A stretch of 15,586 nt of DNA from DATDOO01 sp035293245 (GTDB taxonomy: Bacteria > Pseudomonadota > Gammaproteobacteria > Methylococcales > Methylococcaceae): positions 1 to 15,586 of the forward strand of contig DATDOO010000179.1 of NCBI GenBank assembly GCA_035293245.1. The letters run 5' to 3'. Shown here in pieces: positions 6,565-13,211 of the stretch (within the stretch, counting starts at the first letter, position 1; the number at the start of each line of letters is the position of its first letter). Position numbers and translations under genes: made by a program. Under the pieces are notes generated by a model. The model was not told the origin of the DNA. It was given only the letters and a program-made list of their open reading frames with translations, and searched no databases.

Positions 6565-7590
6565 TCAGTACGCCGGAATCGGCGTCCGCGCCGGCGGGCT
6601 CTGTTCATCCTCGACCGGAGCGGCCGGCGGCGCTTCCCGGCGGCTGATCACCACAGGAACGCCGTCGGGCTTTTCCAGCGCGTGGCGTACGACGCGGCCA
6701 TCCAGGGTCAGGGTTCCCGGCCCCATCTTTTTCTGGATCAGATCCAGCGCCGTCGCCAGCATCTGCTCATACCCCGTGTTGTCCTCGTCCAGAGGGGGAT
6801 GTACCTCCATGTAGAGCGCACCGTCTTTCCAGCCCAGCTTGATCGGCTGGTTGACGATGGTCACCGGTGCGCCGACCGGAACCTGCGGGAAAAGTTGCTC
6901 GATGTCTTCCGGATACATGCGCACGCAACCGTGGGTCACGCGCATCCCGATGCCGAACGCCTTGTCGAGGCCGGTACCGTGGATCAAATAGCCGGGAATC
7001 CCCAGGCGCATGGCGAAACGGCCCAGAGGATTGTTGGGACCGGCGGGGACCACGTCGGGCAGGATGTCGCCGTCGGCGGCGTGCTCGACCTTGATCGTCT
7101 CCGGCGGACGCCAGACCGGGTCCACCAGCTTTTCCAGAACACGGGTGGTGCCCATGGGGGTGCGCCAGTCCATCCGGCCGATGCTGACCGGGTAGGTGAC
7201 GATCTCGCCCAGGGTATTCTTTCCATGGGGACGGATATAAAAAAGCCGCATTTCCGGCACGTTGAGCACGATACCGCTGCGCGGCGCGTCGGGCAGGATG
7301 AACTGCTTCGGCAACAGCACTTCCGTTCCTCCACCCGGTAGCCAGCGATCCACGTCCGGATTGGCCATGACGATCTCGTCTTGACCCAGGCTGAAACGGC
7401 GCGCCACGTCCAGTAGCGTGTCGTCCTGGCTGGCGCGGGTGTGCTGGAGTTCGCCGACCACATCGACATCCGGAGCCGGGAGGGGATAAACCTCCGCATG
7501 GCCGGAGGAAAATTCCAGTAGAGCGGCGCAGGCGAAGAGCCATTTCAGCCGTCGGCAACGGGCAGGCTTGAAAGTTTGCGGATATTTCAT
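6565..7590 (-). CDS. Periplasmic L,D-transpeptidase with LysM-like domain (YkuD/ErfK family)
   Basis: L,D-transpeptidases cross-link peptidoglycan (3-3 links) or attach lipoprotein to it, using a cysteine. From ATG at 7590 the product is 341 residues: a basic and hydrophobic N-terminal signal (to about SGHA, residue 32), a LysM-like region (about 50-100, with LLDVARRFSLGQDEIVMANPD), then the YkuD domain (about 105-245). The catalytic set is visible as HGTG (H204) and VTHGCVRM with H220 and C222; the residue before the motif histidine is Thr where Ser is commoner. The tail (about 320-341) is Pro/Ala-rich. An upstream TTG at 7650 is in frame but would bury the signal peptide, so the ATG is preferred. 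A well-spaced promoter lies at 7642-7669. Orthologues are the ErfK/YbiS/YcfS group; the exact paralogue is not resolvable here. Confidence 0.92.
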   Translation of the reverse strand: MKYPQTFKPARCRRLKWLFACAALLEFSSGHAEVYPLPAPDVDVVGELQHTRASQDDTLLDVARRFSLGQDEIVMANPDVDRWLPGGGTEVLLPKQFILPDAPRSGIVLNVPEMRLFYIRPHGKNTLGEIVTYPVSIGRMDWRTPMGTTRVLEKLVDPVWRPPETIKVEHAADGDILPDVVPAGPNNPLGRFAMRLGIPGYLIHGTGLDKAFGIGMRVTHGCVRMYPEDIEQLFPQVPVGAPVTIVNQPIKLGWKDGALYMEVHPPLDEDNTGYEQMLATALDLIQKKMGPGTLTLDGRVVRHALEKPDGVPVVISRREAPPAAPVEDEQSPPARTPIPAY

Positions 7591-7900
7591 GTGCAGGCGG
7601 ATTTCCCGGACGGGAAACCGGTTTTTGGCGTGAAAACATATAATATACAAAAGCCTGTGAACTTGTCACGCCGTCCCATTGCGACAACACGAAACGCGTG
7701 CCCCAAAAAAGACCGTAAAAACCCGTTGAATTCCCGCGAAGATTGTGCACGGCGGGAAAAAATCGCTTACACTTTGCAGGCCAGCAGAGAGAGTTGCAGT
7801 GAGACTGGTAGATTGTCGAAGTTTTTTGTCGCGGCAGTCCGAAACCCGGCGGGCGGGAACAGTCACTGATAACGTATAGACCGCGGCAAAGGAAACCAAA
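7591..7900. other. Divergent intergenic region between the L,D-transpeptidase and RRM genes
   Basis: This 310-base region holds the promoter for the leftward gene (7642-7669), an AT-richer centre, a perfect 7-base inverted repeat TTCCCGC/GCGGGAA (7731-7737 and 7752-7758), a run of six T at about 7824-7829, and the ribosome site of the RRM gene (AAAGGA at 7888-7893). I could not pick a convincing promoter for the RRM gene. Its leader may be long, as is common for cold-inducible RNA-binding proteins, but that is inference. Confidence 0.5.
7642..7669 (-). promoter_or_regulatory. Sigma70-type promoter for the L,D-transpeptidase gene
   Basis: On the minus strand GTGACA (7664-7669, five of six to the -35 consensus) and TATATT (7642-7647, five of six to the -10) are separated by 16 bases. 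A start near 7635 would leave a leader of about 45 bases before the ATG at 7590. Judged by eye from consensus only. Confidence 0.5.
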
Positions 7901-8224
7901 ATGACTGTTAGACTGTTTGTGGGCAATCTGCCCTTCAGCGCCACCCAGGTGGAAGTGAAAAGCCTGTTTTCCCAGGCCGGTGAGGTGAGCAACTGCGAAG
8001 TGGTCATGGACAAGATGACCAACCGCTCGCGCGGCTTCGCTTTCGTCGAAATGCCTAACCAGGAAGACGCCAACCGCGCCATCGAAATGTTCAATGGCAA
8101 GGACATGAACGGCCGTTCCCTGACGGTGAACGAAGCCCGTCCCCGCGAGGAACGCGCGCCGCGCCGTGATTTCGGCAGCCGCCCCCCGCGCCGTGACTTC
8201 GGCGGCGGTGACCGTCGCCGCTAA
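7901..8224 (+). CDS. Small RNA-binding protein with a single RRM domain and Arg/Gly-rich tail
   Basis: A 107-residue protein consisting of one RNA recognition motif and a short basic tail. RNP2 is LFVGNL (5-10) and RNP1 is RGFAFVEM (44-51), with the aromatic residues that stack on RNA bases in place. The tail (82-107) repeats PRRDFG twice and ends in GGGDRRR, like the glycine/arginine tails of cyanobacterial Rbp and plant glycine-rich RNA-binding proteins. Family members bind single-stranded RNA and are often cold-induced; the targets here are unknown. A good ribosome site, AAAGGA, ends 7 bases before the ATG. It is a single-gene unit closed by the strong terminator at 8249-8284. Confidence 0.93.
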   Translation: MTVRLFVGNLPFSATQVEVKSLFSQAGEVSNCEVVMDKMTNRSRGFAFVEMPNQEDANRAIEMFNGKDMNGRSLTVNEARPREERAPRRDFGSRPPRRDFGGGDRRR

Positions 8225-8248
8225 ATAAAGCGCCCCGGTTCTGAAAAG

Positions 8249-8284
8249 AAACCGGCTCCGGGATGATCCCGGAGCCGGTTTTTT
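8249..8284 (+). terminator. Strong intrinsic terminator of the RRM gene
   Basis: A perfect 15-base stem (8249-8263 with 8267-8281) and three-base loop, core CCGGCTCCGGGA, runs into six T (8279-8284). It begins 24 bases after the RRM stop. The A-rich stretch just upstream (8243-8251) means that it could also act on the opposite strand. Confidence 0.93.
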
Positions 8285-8332
8285 CATGCCGGCTATCCCT
8301 TGCCCGGCACCCTTACGGGCGGCTCCGCCGTG

Positions 8333-8356
8333 AAAATCGGCTCTCCTGCCGATTTT
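8333..8356 (-). terminator. Intrinsic terminator candidate downstream of cysZ
   Basis: AAAATCGGC (8333-8341) pairs perfectly with GCCGATTTT (8348-8356) around a six-base loop. Read on the minus strand it lies about 80 bases beyond the cysZ stop and the stem ends in TTTT; read on the plus strand it also ends in T5, so it may be bidirectional and back up the RRM terminator. Confidence 0.6.
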
Positions 8357-8435
8357 TCATGCCCGCCGTTTGCGCGACGTGCGGAAGGAAATCGTGGATC
8401 GTCGGCGCCCGAATGTCTCTTGCTGCCGCCAAGTC

Positions 8436-9179
8436 TCACCCCTCACGCCGCGCCGCGGCGATATAGACCACCGCTCCCGCCACCGCTGCAGGCGGCATCA
8501 GCACGTTGAGCAGCGGCACCGCCAACCCCAGCGCCACCAGCACGCCGAAGCCGGTCGCGGCGACGCGCGCCTTGCCCAGCAAGCGGCGCTGCGCGTCGAA
8601 ACCATAACCGCAACGCTCCAGCGGATAAGAGGTGTATTCCAGCGCCAGGAACCAGCCGTTGAACACCAACCACAGCAACGGCGCTATCAGGTTGATGCCG
8701 GGAATCACGAACAGCAGCAGGGCCGGCACCACCCGAACCAGGTAATAGCGCAAGCGCGCCCCTTCCGCCGCCAGGCCGCGCCAGGCCGCGCGCGGCCACG
8801 GCTCCTCGCGCCGCCCCTCCGCCGGCACGCCGAGCAAAACCGCCACCTTGTCTGCCAGAATGCCGTAAAACGGCGCTCCCAACAGGTTGGCCAATAGGGT
8901 AAAGCTGAAAAACATCAGGACGATAAAACTACCCGCCACCAGCGGCCACAACAGCCAGCGCAGCCAGTCCAGCCATGCCGGCAGGAAATAGGCCATGGCC
9001 GCGTCGAAATAATGCCGCACCGCCCACAGCCCCAAGGCGTACAGACATAAATTCAACAACAGCGGCATCCACACGAAATGGCGCAATTCCGGCCGCGCCA
9101 GCAAGGCCAGACCCTGCCCGAGGCAGCGTACGGCGTAGAGGGGATTGTTCAGTTTGGCGGGGTCGAGGACAGACGGCAT
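8436..9179 (-). CDS. cysZ: CysZ / EI24 family sulfate transporter
   Basis: CysZ is an inner-membrane protein that brings sulfate into the cell for cysteine synthesis. From ATG at 9179 the product is 247 residues, close to E. coli CysZ (253), and its N-terminus aligns in spacing with that protein (an amphipathic GQGLALLARPELRHFV just before the first membrane segment MPLLLNLCLYALGLW). Further hydrophobic segments lie at about 76-100, 148-180 and 207-242; the IPGINLIAPLLW loop and FLALEYTSYPLER are family hallmarks. The ATG at 9209 (MSHPLVAG) is an in-frame alternative adding ten residues; neither start has a strong ribosome site. The open frame continues upstream to 9464 but that part has no family resemblance. 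No other sulfur gene is nearby. Confidence 0.88.
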   Translation of the reverse strand: MPSVLDPAKLNNPLYAVRCLGQGLALLARPELRHFVWMPLLLNLCLYALGLWAVRHYFDAAMAYFLPAWLDWLRWLLWPLVAGSFIVLMFFSFTLLANLLGAPFYGILADKVAVLLGVPAEGRREEPWPRAAWRGLAAEGARLRYYLVRVVPALLLFVIPGINLIAPLLWLVFNGWFLALEYTSYPLERCGYGFDAQRRLLGKARVAATGFGVLVALGLAVPLLNVLMPPAAVAGAVVYIAAARREG

Positions 9180-9209
9180 GGGATTACCAGCAACGAGAGG
9201 GTGGGACAT

Positions 9210-9625
9210 TATTGTTTGGGCAGGATTGGCCAAAATATAACTTATGCGTATAAAGACATGCTGATAGCTTGCCATACCCCACACCATCACCGCAGTCGCA
9301 CAAAAGAGGTGCTGGGGCATTATTTGGCATAAACACCGGGGCCGCATTGGTGTACGGCACTGGTCTATCGTGCGGTTTTGGCCTGGAACGGCGTGGTCGG
9401 CAAACAGCCTCCCCGCTAGCATCACGCCCGTTGAAGATAAGCGCGTTGCGTTACGCGGACACATACGAGTACGCGACTTTGCCGGAATAAGTGCCTAACC
9501 TGACAGGACTGGCGCAAATGAGGCGCATCACTCCGATGAGTGCGGCACATATGGCCGCAGCAGAGCAATCCGCGAGGGAGGCGACGAGCCGGTGCTTTTC
9601 CCGGATCACCCCGCTCCTTCTTGCT
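9210..9625. other. Gene-free region between cysZ and uvrB
   Basis: About 416 bases with no credible coding sequence; it is visibly less GC-rich near 9210-9350 than the flanking genes. It holds a candidate plus-strand promoter (9226-9254), an imperfect stem built from TGCCA/TGGCA, CCCC/GGGG and CACC/GGTG between 9270 and 9329, a small CACTC/GAGTG hairpin (9529-9542), and a near-palindrome TGCGGC/GCCGCA (9541-9559). I see no clear intrinsic terminator after uvrB and no strong cysZ promoter, although a minus-strand TATATT at 9234-9239 could be its -10. Confidence 0.5.
9226..9254 (+). promoter_or_regulatory. Candidate plus-strand sigma70 promoter with no downstream gene
   Basis: TTGGCC (9226-9231) and TATAAA (9249-9254) are separated by exactly 17 bases, four and five matches to the -35 and -10 consensus. 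It points away from cysZ into the gene-free region, where the next coding frame on the plus strand is far beyond uvrB. A small RNA from about 9261 is one reading; coincidence in AT-rich DNA is the other. Confidence 0.35.
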
Positions 9626-11722
9626 TCACGCGTCGCTGAAAAACTCCGCCCTCAGCGCGTGGATTTCGTCGCGCAGGCGCGCGGCCTCCTCGAATTCCAG
9701 GTCGCGGGCGCAGCGGTACATCTTTTCTTCCAGTTCCTTGATAAGCCGGGCGGCGTCGGCGGGCTTGTGCACTTTGTATTCGCCGGGCCGCTCCGCTACT
9801 TTGCGCACCCTACCGGAAACCTGGGCCGACCCCTGGCCGGGAATCGGCACCTCCAGGATGTCCATAACCGAACGGCTGACGCTCTGCGGCGTGATGCCGT
9901 GCTCCTGGTTGAAGACCACCTGCTTGGCGCGGCGGCGATCGGTCTCTTCCAGGGCGCGCTCGATGGAGCCGGTCATGCGGTCGGCGTAAAGGATCGCCTT
10001 GCCGTGCAGGTTGCGCGCCGCGCGGCCGATGGTCTGGATGAGCGAGACCGTGGAGCGCAGGAAACCTTCCTTGTCCGCGTCCAGAATGGCCACCAGGGAT
10101 ACTTCGGGGATGTCCAGGCCCTCGCGCAACAGGTTGATGCCCACCAGCACGTCGAACTTGCCCAGGCGTAAATCGCGGATGATCTCCACCCGCTCCACGG
10201 TTTCCACGTCCGAATGCAGGTAGCGCACCTTGACGCCTTGCTCCATCAGGTATTCGGTCAGGTCTTCGGACATGCGCTTGGTCAGCGTCGTCACCAGCAC
10301 CCGCTGGTTGTCGGCCACGCGCAGGCGGATTTCCGAAAGCAGATCCTGCACCTGGGAACTGGCGGGGCGGATTTCCACCTCCGGGTCCACCAGGCCGGTG
10401 GGACGCACCACCTGCTCGACGACCGCGCCGCCCGAGTGCGCCCGTTCGTAAGGCCCCGGTGTGGCGGAAATGTAGATGCGCTGGTGGCCACGCGCCTCGA
10501 ATTCCTCGAACCTGAGCGGTCGGTTGTCCAGGGCGGACGGCAGGCGGAAGCCGTAATTCACCAGTGTTTCCTTGCGCGAGCGGTCGCCCTTGTACATGGC
10601 GCCGATCTGCGGCACGGTGACGTGGCTTTCGTCGATGAAGAGCAGCGCATCCTCCGGCAAGTAATCGAACAGGGTCGGCGGCGGCTGGCCGGCGGTTCGG
10701 TTGGAGAGGTGGCGCGAGTAGTTCTCGATGCCGGAGCAATAGCCCACTTCCAGGATCATTTCCAGGTCGAAGCGGGTGCGCTGCTCCAGGCGCTGGGCCT
10801 CGACCATCTTGTTCTCCGCGTAAAGCTGTTCCAGCCGCTCCTTCAGTTCCACCTTGATGCGTTCCACCGCTTCCAGCAGCTTCTCGCGCGGGGTGACGTA
10901 GTGGCTCTTGGGATAGACGGTGAAGCGGGCGATGCGCGAGGTGATCTCGCCGGTGAGCGGGTCGAACAGGGACAGGCGCTCGATTTCGTCGTCGAACAGC
11001 TCGATGCGCACCGCTTCCTTTTCCGATTCCGCAGGGAACACGTCGATAACGTCGCCGCGCACCCGGAACATGGCGCGCCGGAGTTCCGTGTCGTTGCGGG
11101 TGTATTGCAGTTCGGTGAGGCGGCGCAGCAGGGTGCGCTGGTCGATCAAGTCGCCCCTCACCAGGTGCAGCACCATTTCGAAATACGAGGCCGGCTCGCC
11201 CAAGCCGTAGATGGAGGAAACGGTGGCCACGATCACCGTGTCGCGCCGTTCCAGGATGGCCTTGGTGGCGGACAGGCGCATCTGCTCGATGTGCTCGTTG
11301 AGGGAAGAATCCTTCTCGATGTAGGTGTCCGACGAAGGCACATAGGCTTCCGGCTGGTAGTAGTCGTAATAGGAAACGAAATACTCCACGGAATTTTCCG
11401 GGAAAAACTCCTTCATCTCGCCGTACAGCTGGGCCGCCAGGGTCTTGTTGGGCGCCATCACCAGCGCCGGGCGCTGCACGCGCTCGATGACGTTGGCCAT
11501 GGTGAAAGTCTTGCCCGAGCCGGTCACCCCCAACAGGGTCTGGTGCGCCTCGCCGTCGCTTAAGCCTTCCACCAGTTGCCGGATCGCCTCCGGCTGGTCG
11601 CCGGCGGGCGCGAAACGGCTCTTCAGATGGAAGTCCTTGCCCCGGTAAGGCTGCTGCACCTCGCCGTCTTCGGTAATGATGGTGCGGCTGACGATGAAGC
11701 GTTTATCCACCGTTCTTTCCAT
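9626..11722 (-). CDS. uvrB: Excinuclease ABC subunit B (UvrB)
   Basis: UvrB is the damage-verifying helicase-like subunit of nucleotide excision repair; UvrA loads it and it then recruits UvrC. The 698-residue product carries Walker A GVTGSGKT (65-72), the damage-probing beta-hairpin YYDYYQPEAYVP (118-129), DESH box (364-367), helicase motif VI TIGRAARN (564-571) and the C-terminal UVR motif (about 656-691) that contacts UvrC. E. coli UvrB has 673 residues; most of the extra length is an N-terminal stretch before the conserved FAPAGDQPEAI. ATG at 11722 has a poor ribosome site; GTG at 11710, preceded by GGAAAGA at 11715-11721, would shorten it by four residues. I see no LexA-type box upstream. 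Fic and then the aminotransferase gene lie beyond the start. Confidence 0.97.
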   Translation of the reverse strand: MERTVDKRFIVSRTIITEDGEVQQPYRGKDFHLKSRFAPAGDQPEAIRQLVEGLSDGEAHQTLLGVTGSGKTFTMANVIERVQRPALVMAPNKTLAAQLYGEMKEFFPENSVEYFVSYYDYYQPEAYVPSSDTYIEKDSSLNEHIEQMRLSATKAILERRDTVIVATVSSIYGLGEPASYFEMVLHLVRGDLIDQRTLLRRLTELQYTRNDTELRRAMFRVRGDVIDVFPAESEKEAVRIELFDDEIERLSLFDPLTGEITSRIARFTVYPKSHYVTPREKLLEAVERIKVELKERLEQLYAENKMVEAQRLEQRTRFDLEMILEVGYCSGIENYSRHLSNRTAGQPPPTLFDYLPEDALLFIDESHVTVPQIGAMYKGDRSRKETLVNYGFRLPSALDNRPLRFEEFEARGHQRIYISATPGPYERAHSGGAVVEQVVRPTGLVDPEVEIRPASSQVQDLLSEIRLRVADNQRVLVTTLTKRMSEDLTEYLMEQGVKVRYLHSDVETVERVEIIRDLRLGKFDVLVGINLLREGLDIPEVSLVAILDADKEGFLRSTVSLIQTIGRAARNLHGKAILYADRMTGSIERALEETDRRRAKQVVFNQEHGITPQSVSRSVMDILEVPIPGQGSAQVSGRVRKVAERPGEYKVHKPADAARLIKELEEKMYRCARDLEFEEAARLRDEIHALRAEFFSDA

Positions 11723-11814
11723 CCAAGGCTGAGAAATGCCCGGCCTTACCGGTCCAAATGGGTTCCAGTTTTGGTTTGCTCATGCGGTGTTCAACTTTTC
11801 CTGGCAGTGTGCGC

Positions 11815-11844
11815 TAGTTAAAGGAAATGCGTTTCCTTTAACTA
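11815..11844. repeat. Perfect 13-base inverted repeat spanning the fic stop codon
   Basis: TAGTTAAAGGAAA (11815-11827) and its exact complement (11832-11844) enclose a TGCG loop. The fic stop TAA (11838-11840) is inside one arm. In the fic transcript this forms an AU-rich hairpin right at the stop; there is no T-run after it, so it is not a classical terminator. It is also just upstream of uvrB, where it could serve as an operator. Confidence 0.85.
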
Positions 11845-12971
11845 ACAAACAGCTTAAGGTAACGATCGAAGGCATACACCCGGTCGCGCAACTGTCCGGT
11901 GATCTCCATCAACACCCCTAGTTCTTGCAAAGAGCGCAACAGGGTATGGGCTGTGGGCTTTGAAATTGCGAGCCCGCGCTCCAGGTCGCCGGCGCTGACG
12001 ATCGGCTGGCGGTAAAGCAGATTCAGCGCCGCCTTGGCGTTCGGCGCACGCTTGCCGAGTCCCAGAATGTGTTGCTCGACCTCGTTACGCAAGCCCAATA
12101 TCTGGCCGAACACGTCGCGGCCTTTCGTCGCGGTCTCGGCCACGCCTTGCAGAAAAAACCGCACCCAGTGAACGAGATCGTTGGAAACGCGCACCCCCAT
12201 CAAGGCATCGTAATAGCTGGCGCGATTGCGTTCGAAGAAGTCCGACAAATACAGCGATGGCTTGGCCAGCAAGCCGTGACTCACCAGGTAGAGCGGAATG
12301 AGCAGGCGGCCAATGCGCCCGTTGCCGTCCAGAAACGGATGGATGGTCTCGAACTGGTAATGGCTGATGGCGACGCGGATCAGGTGGGGCACGGTAATGC
12401 TCTCGTTGTGCCAGAACTGTTCCAGATCGCTCATCAGCTCGGGCACGCCGTCCTGGTGCGGGGGAACGAATGCGGCGTCCAGCAGGCTGGAGCCGCCGAT
12501 CCAGTTCTGGCTGAGGCGGAACTCGCCCGACTGCTTGTGCTCGCCGCGCACGCCCTGCATGAGGATGGCGTGGGTTTGTTTGAGCAGACGGTTGGAGAGA
12601 GGCAGATTTTTCAGTTCGGCGATGGCCGTGTTCACCGCGTTGATGTAGTTGCGCACCTCGCGCCAGTCGTCGCGCTTTTCCGGGCGAATCTGATCGATGG
12701 GCATCAGCGCCTCGTCGATGCCGGTTTGCGTGCCTTCGATGCGGCTCGACGTTTGCGCTTCCTTGACCACGTGCATTTCGATGAACAGATCGATGTCCGG
12801 CACAATCAGCGAAAACGCATTGAGTTCGCCCAGCGCCCGGTTGGCCGACTCCAGCAGCAGATTGACGGTGGAGTCTTCCCAGGTCCATTCGTGATTGACC
12901 GGAACCGGCTCGAAGCTTTTGTACTTATAGCGAGAGTGCCAGCGTCCCGCCTGGAATTTTTCAAACTTCAT
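11838..12971 (-). CDS. Fic family protein with N-terminal inhibitory helix and C-terminal winged helix (class II Fic)
   Basis: Fic enzymes usually transfer AMP from ATP to a hydroxyl of a target protein. The 377-residue product has the canonical catalytic motif HPFLDGNGRIGR at 211-222, complete with H211, D215, N217 and R219/R222, so it should be active. The inhibitory motif (S/T)xxxE(G/N) is present upstream as SSRIEG (75-80) with E79 predicted to block the gamma-phosphate site, the class II arrangement in which no separate antitoxin is required. Residues about 312-370 look like a winged helix (AISKPTAHTLLRSLQELGVL), suggesting DNA binding or oligomerisation. Target unknown. No antitoxin-like small gene is adjacent. 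The start ATG at 12971 has only a weak GGA ribosome site. It sits between uvrB and the aminotransferase gene, an otherwise conserved divergent pair, so it is probably an accessory insertion. Confidence 0.93.
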   Translation of the reverse strand: MKFEKFQAGRWHSRYKYKSFEPVPVNHEWTWEDSTVNLLLESANRALGELNAFSLIVPDIDLFIEMHVVKEAQTSSRIEGTQTGIDEALMPIDQIRPEKRDDWREVRNYINAVNTAIAELKNLPLSNRLLKQTHAILMQGVRGEHKQSGEFRLSQNWIGGSSLLDAAFVPPHQDGVPELMSDLEQFWHNESITVPHLIRVAISHYQFETIHPFLDGNGRIGRLLIPLYLVSHGLLAKPSLYLSDFFERNRASYYDALMGVRVSNDLVHWVRFFLQGVAETATKGRDVFGQILGLRNEVEQHILGLGKRAPNAKAALNLLYRQPIVSAGDLERGLAISKPTAHTLLRSLQELGVLMEITGQLRDRVYAFDRYLKLFVS

Positions 12972-13211
12972 GTGGGGTTCCGGTCACGCGAAGTTACTCA
13001 TGATGAGGCAATCAGCCATAGATTCTTTCCACAAACGGTGGACAGCGGCTTTTCCACGAATTCATCCCGGAAAACCCGATGCTTCGGCTCCGTTGTTCGC
13101 CCTTGGGCGCTGGGCTAGCGGGCAGGACTGCTCAGCTTCCCCATCTTCGTTTAAGATGCCCTTTCAACGATCAAAAACGTTTATCCAACTTTTTCCCCGA
13201 TTTTCCCGCCG

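Noticed and set aside
9180..9464. N-terminal extension of the cysZ frame up to 9464
   Set aside because: The extra 95 residues have no resemblance to CysZ and cover the AT-richer intergenic DNA; the start at 9179 gives the family length.
9489..9500. GCCTAAC motif resembling an integron attC core
   Set aside because: No matching GTTRRRY partner at suitable distance and no cassette-like gene, so not an attC site.
10214..11563. Plus-strand frame (449 codons) opposite uvrB
   Set aside because: Low-complexity shadow of a strongly conserved gene.
11723..11815. Possible LexA (SOS) box upstream of uvrB
   Set aside because: CTGGAACCCATTTGGACC superficially resembles an inverted repeat but lacks the CTGT-N8-ACAG pattern; I cannot support SOS control.
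11838..12971. Fic as toxin of a two-gene toxin-antitoxin pair
   Set aside because: No small antitoxin gene is adjacent and the inhibitory motif SSRIEG is inside the protein, so a separate antitoxin is not expected.
12069..13118. Plus-strand frame (349 codons) opposite fic
   Set aside because: No domain resemblance; the minus strand encodes a Fic protein with an exact catalytic motif.
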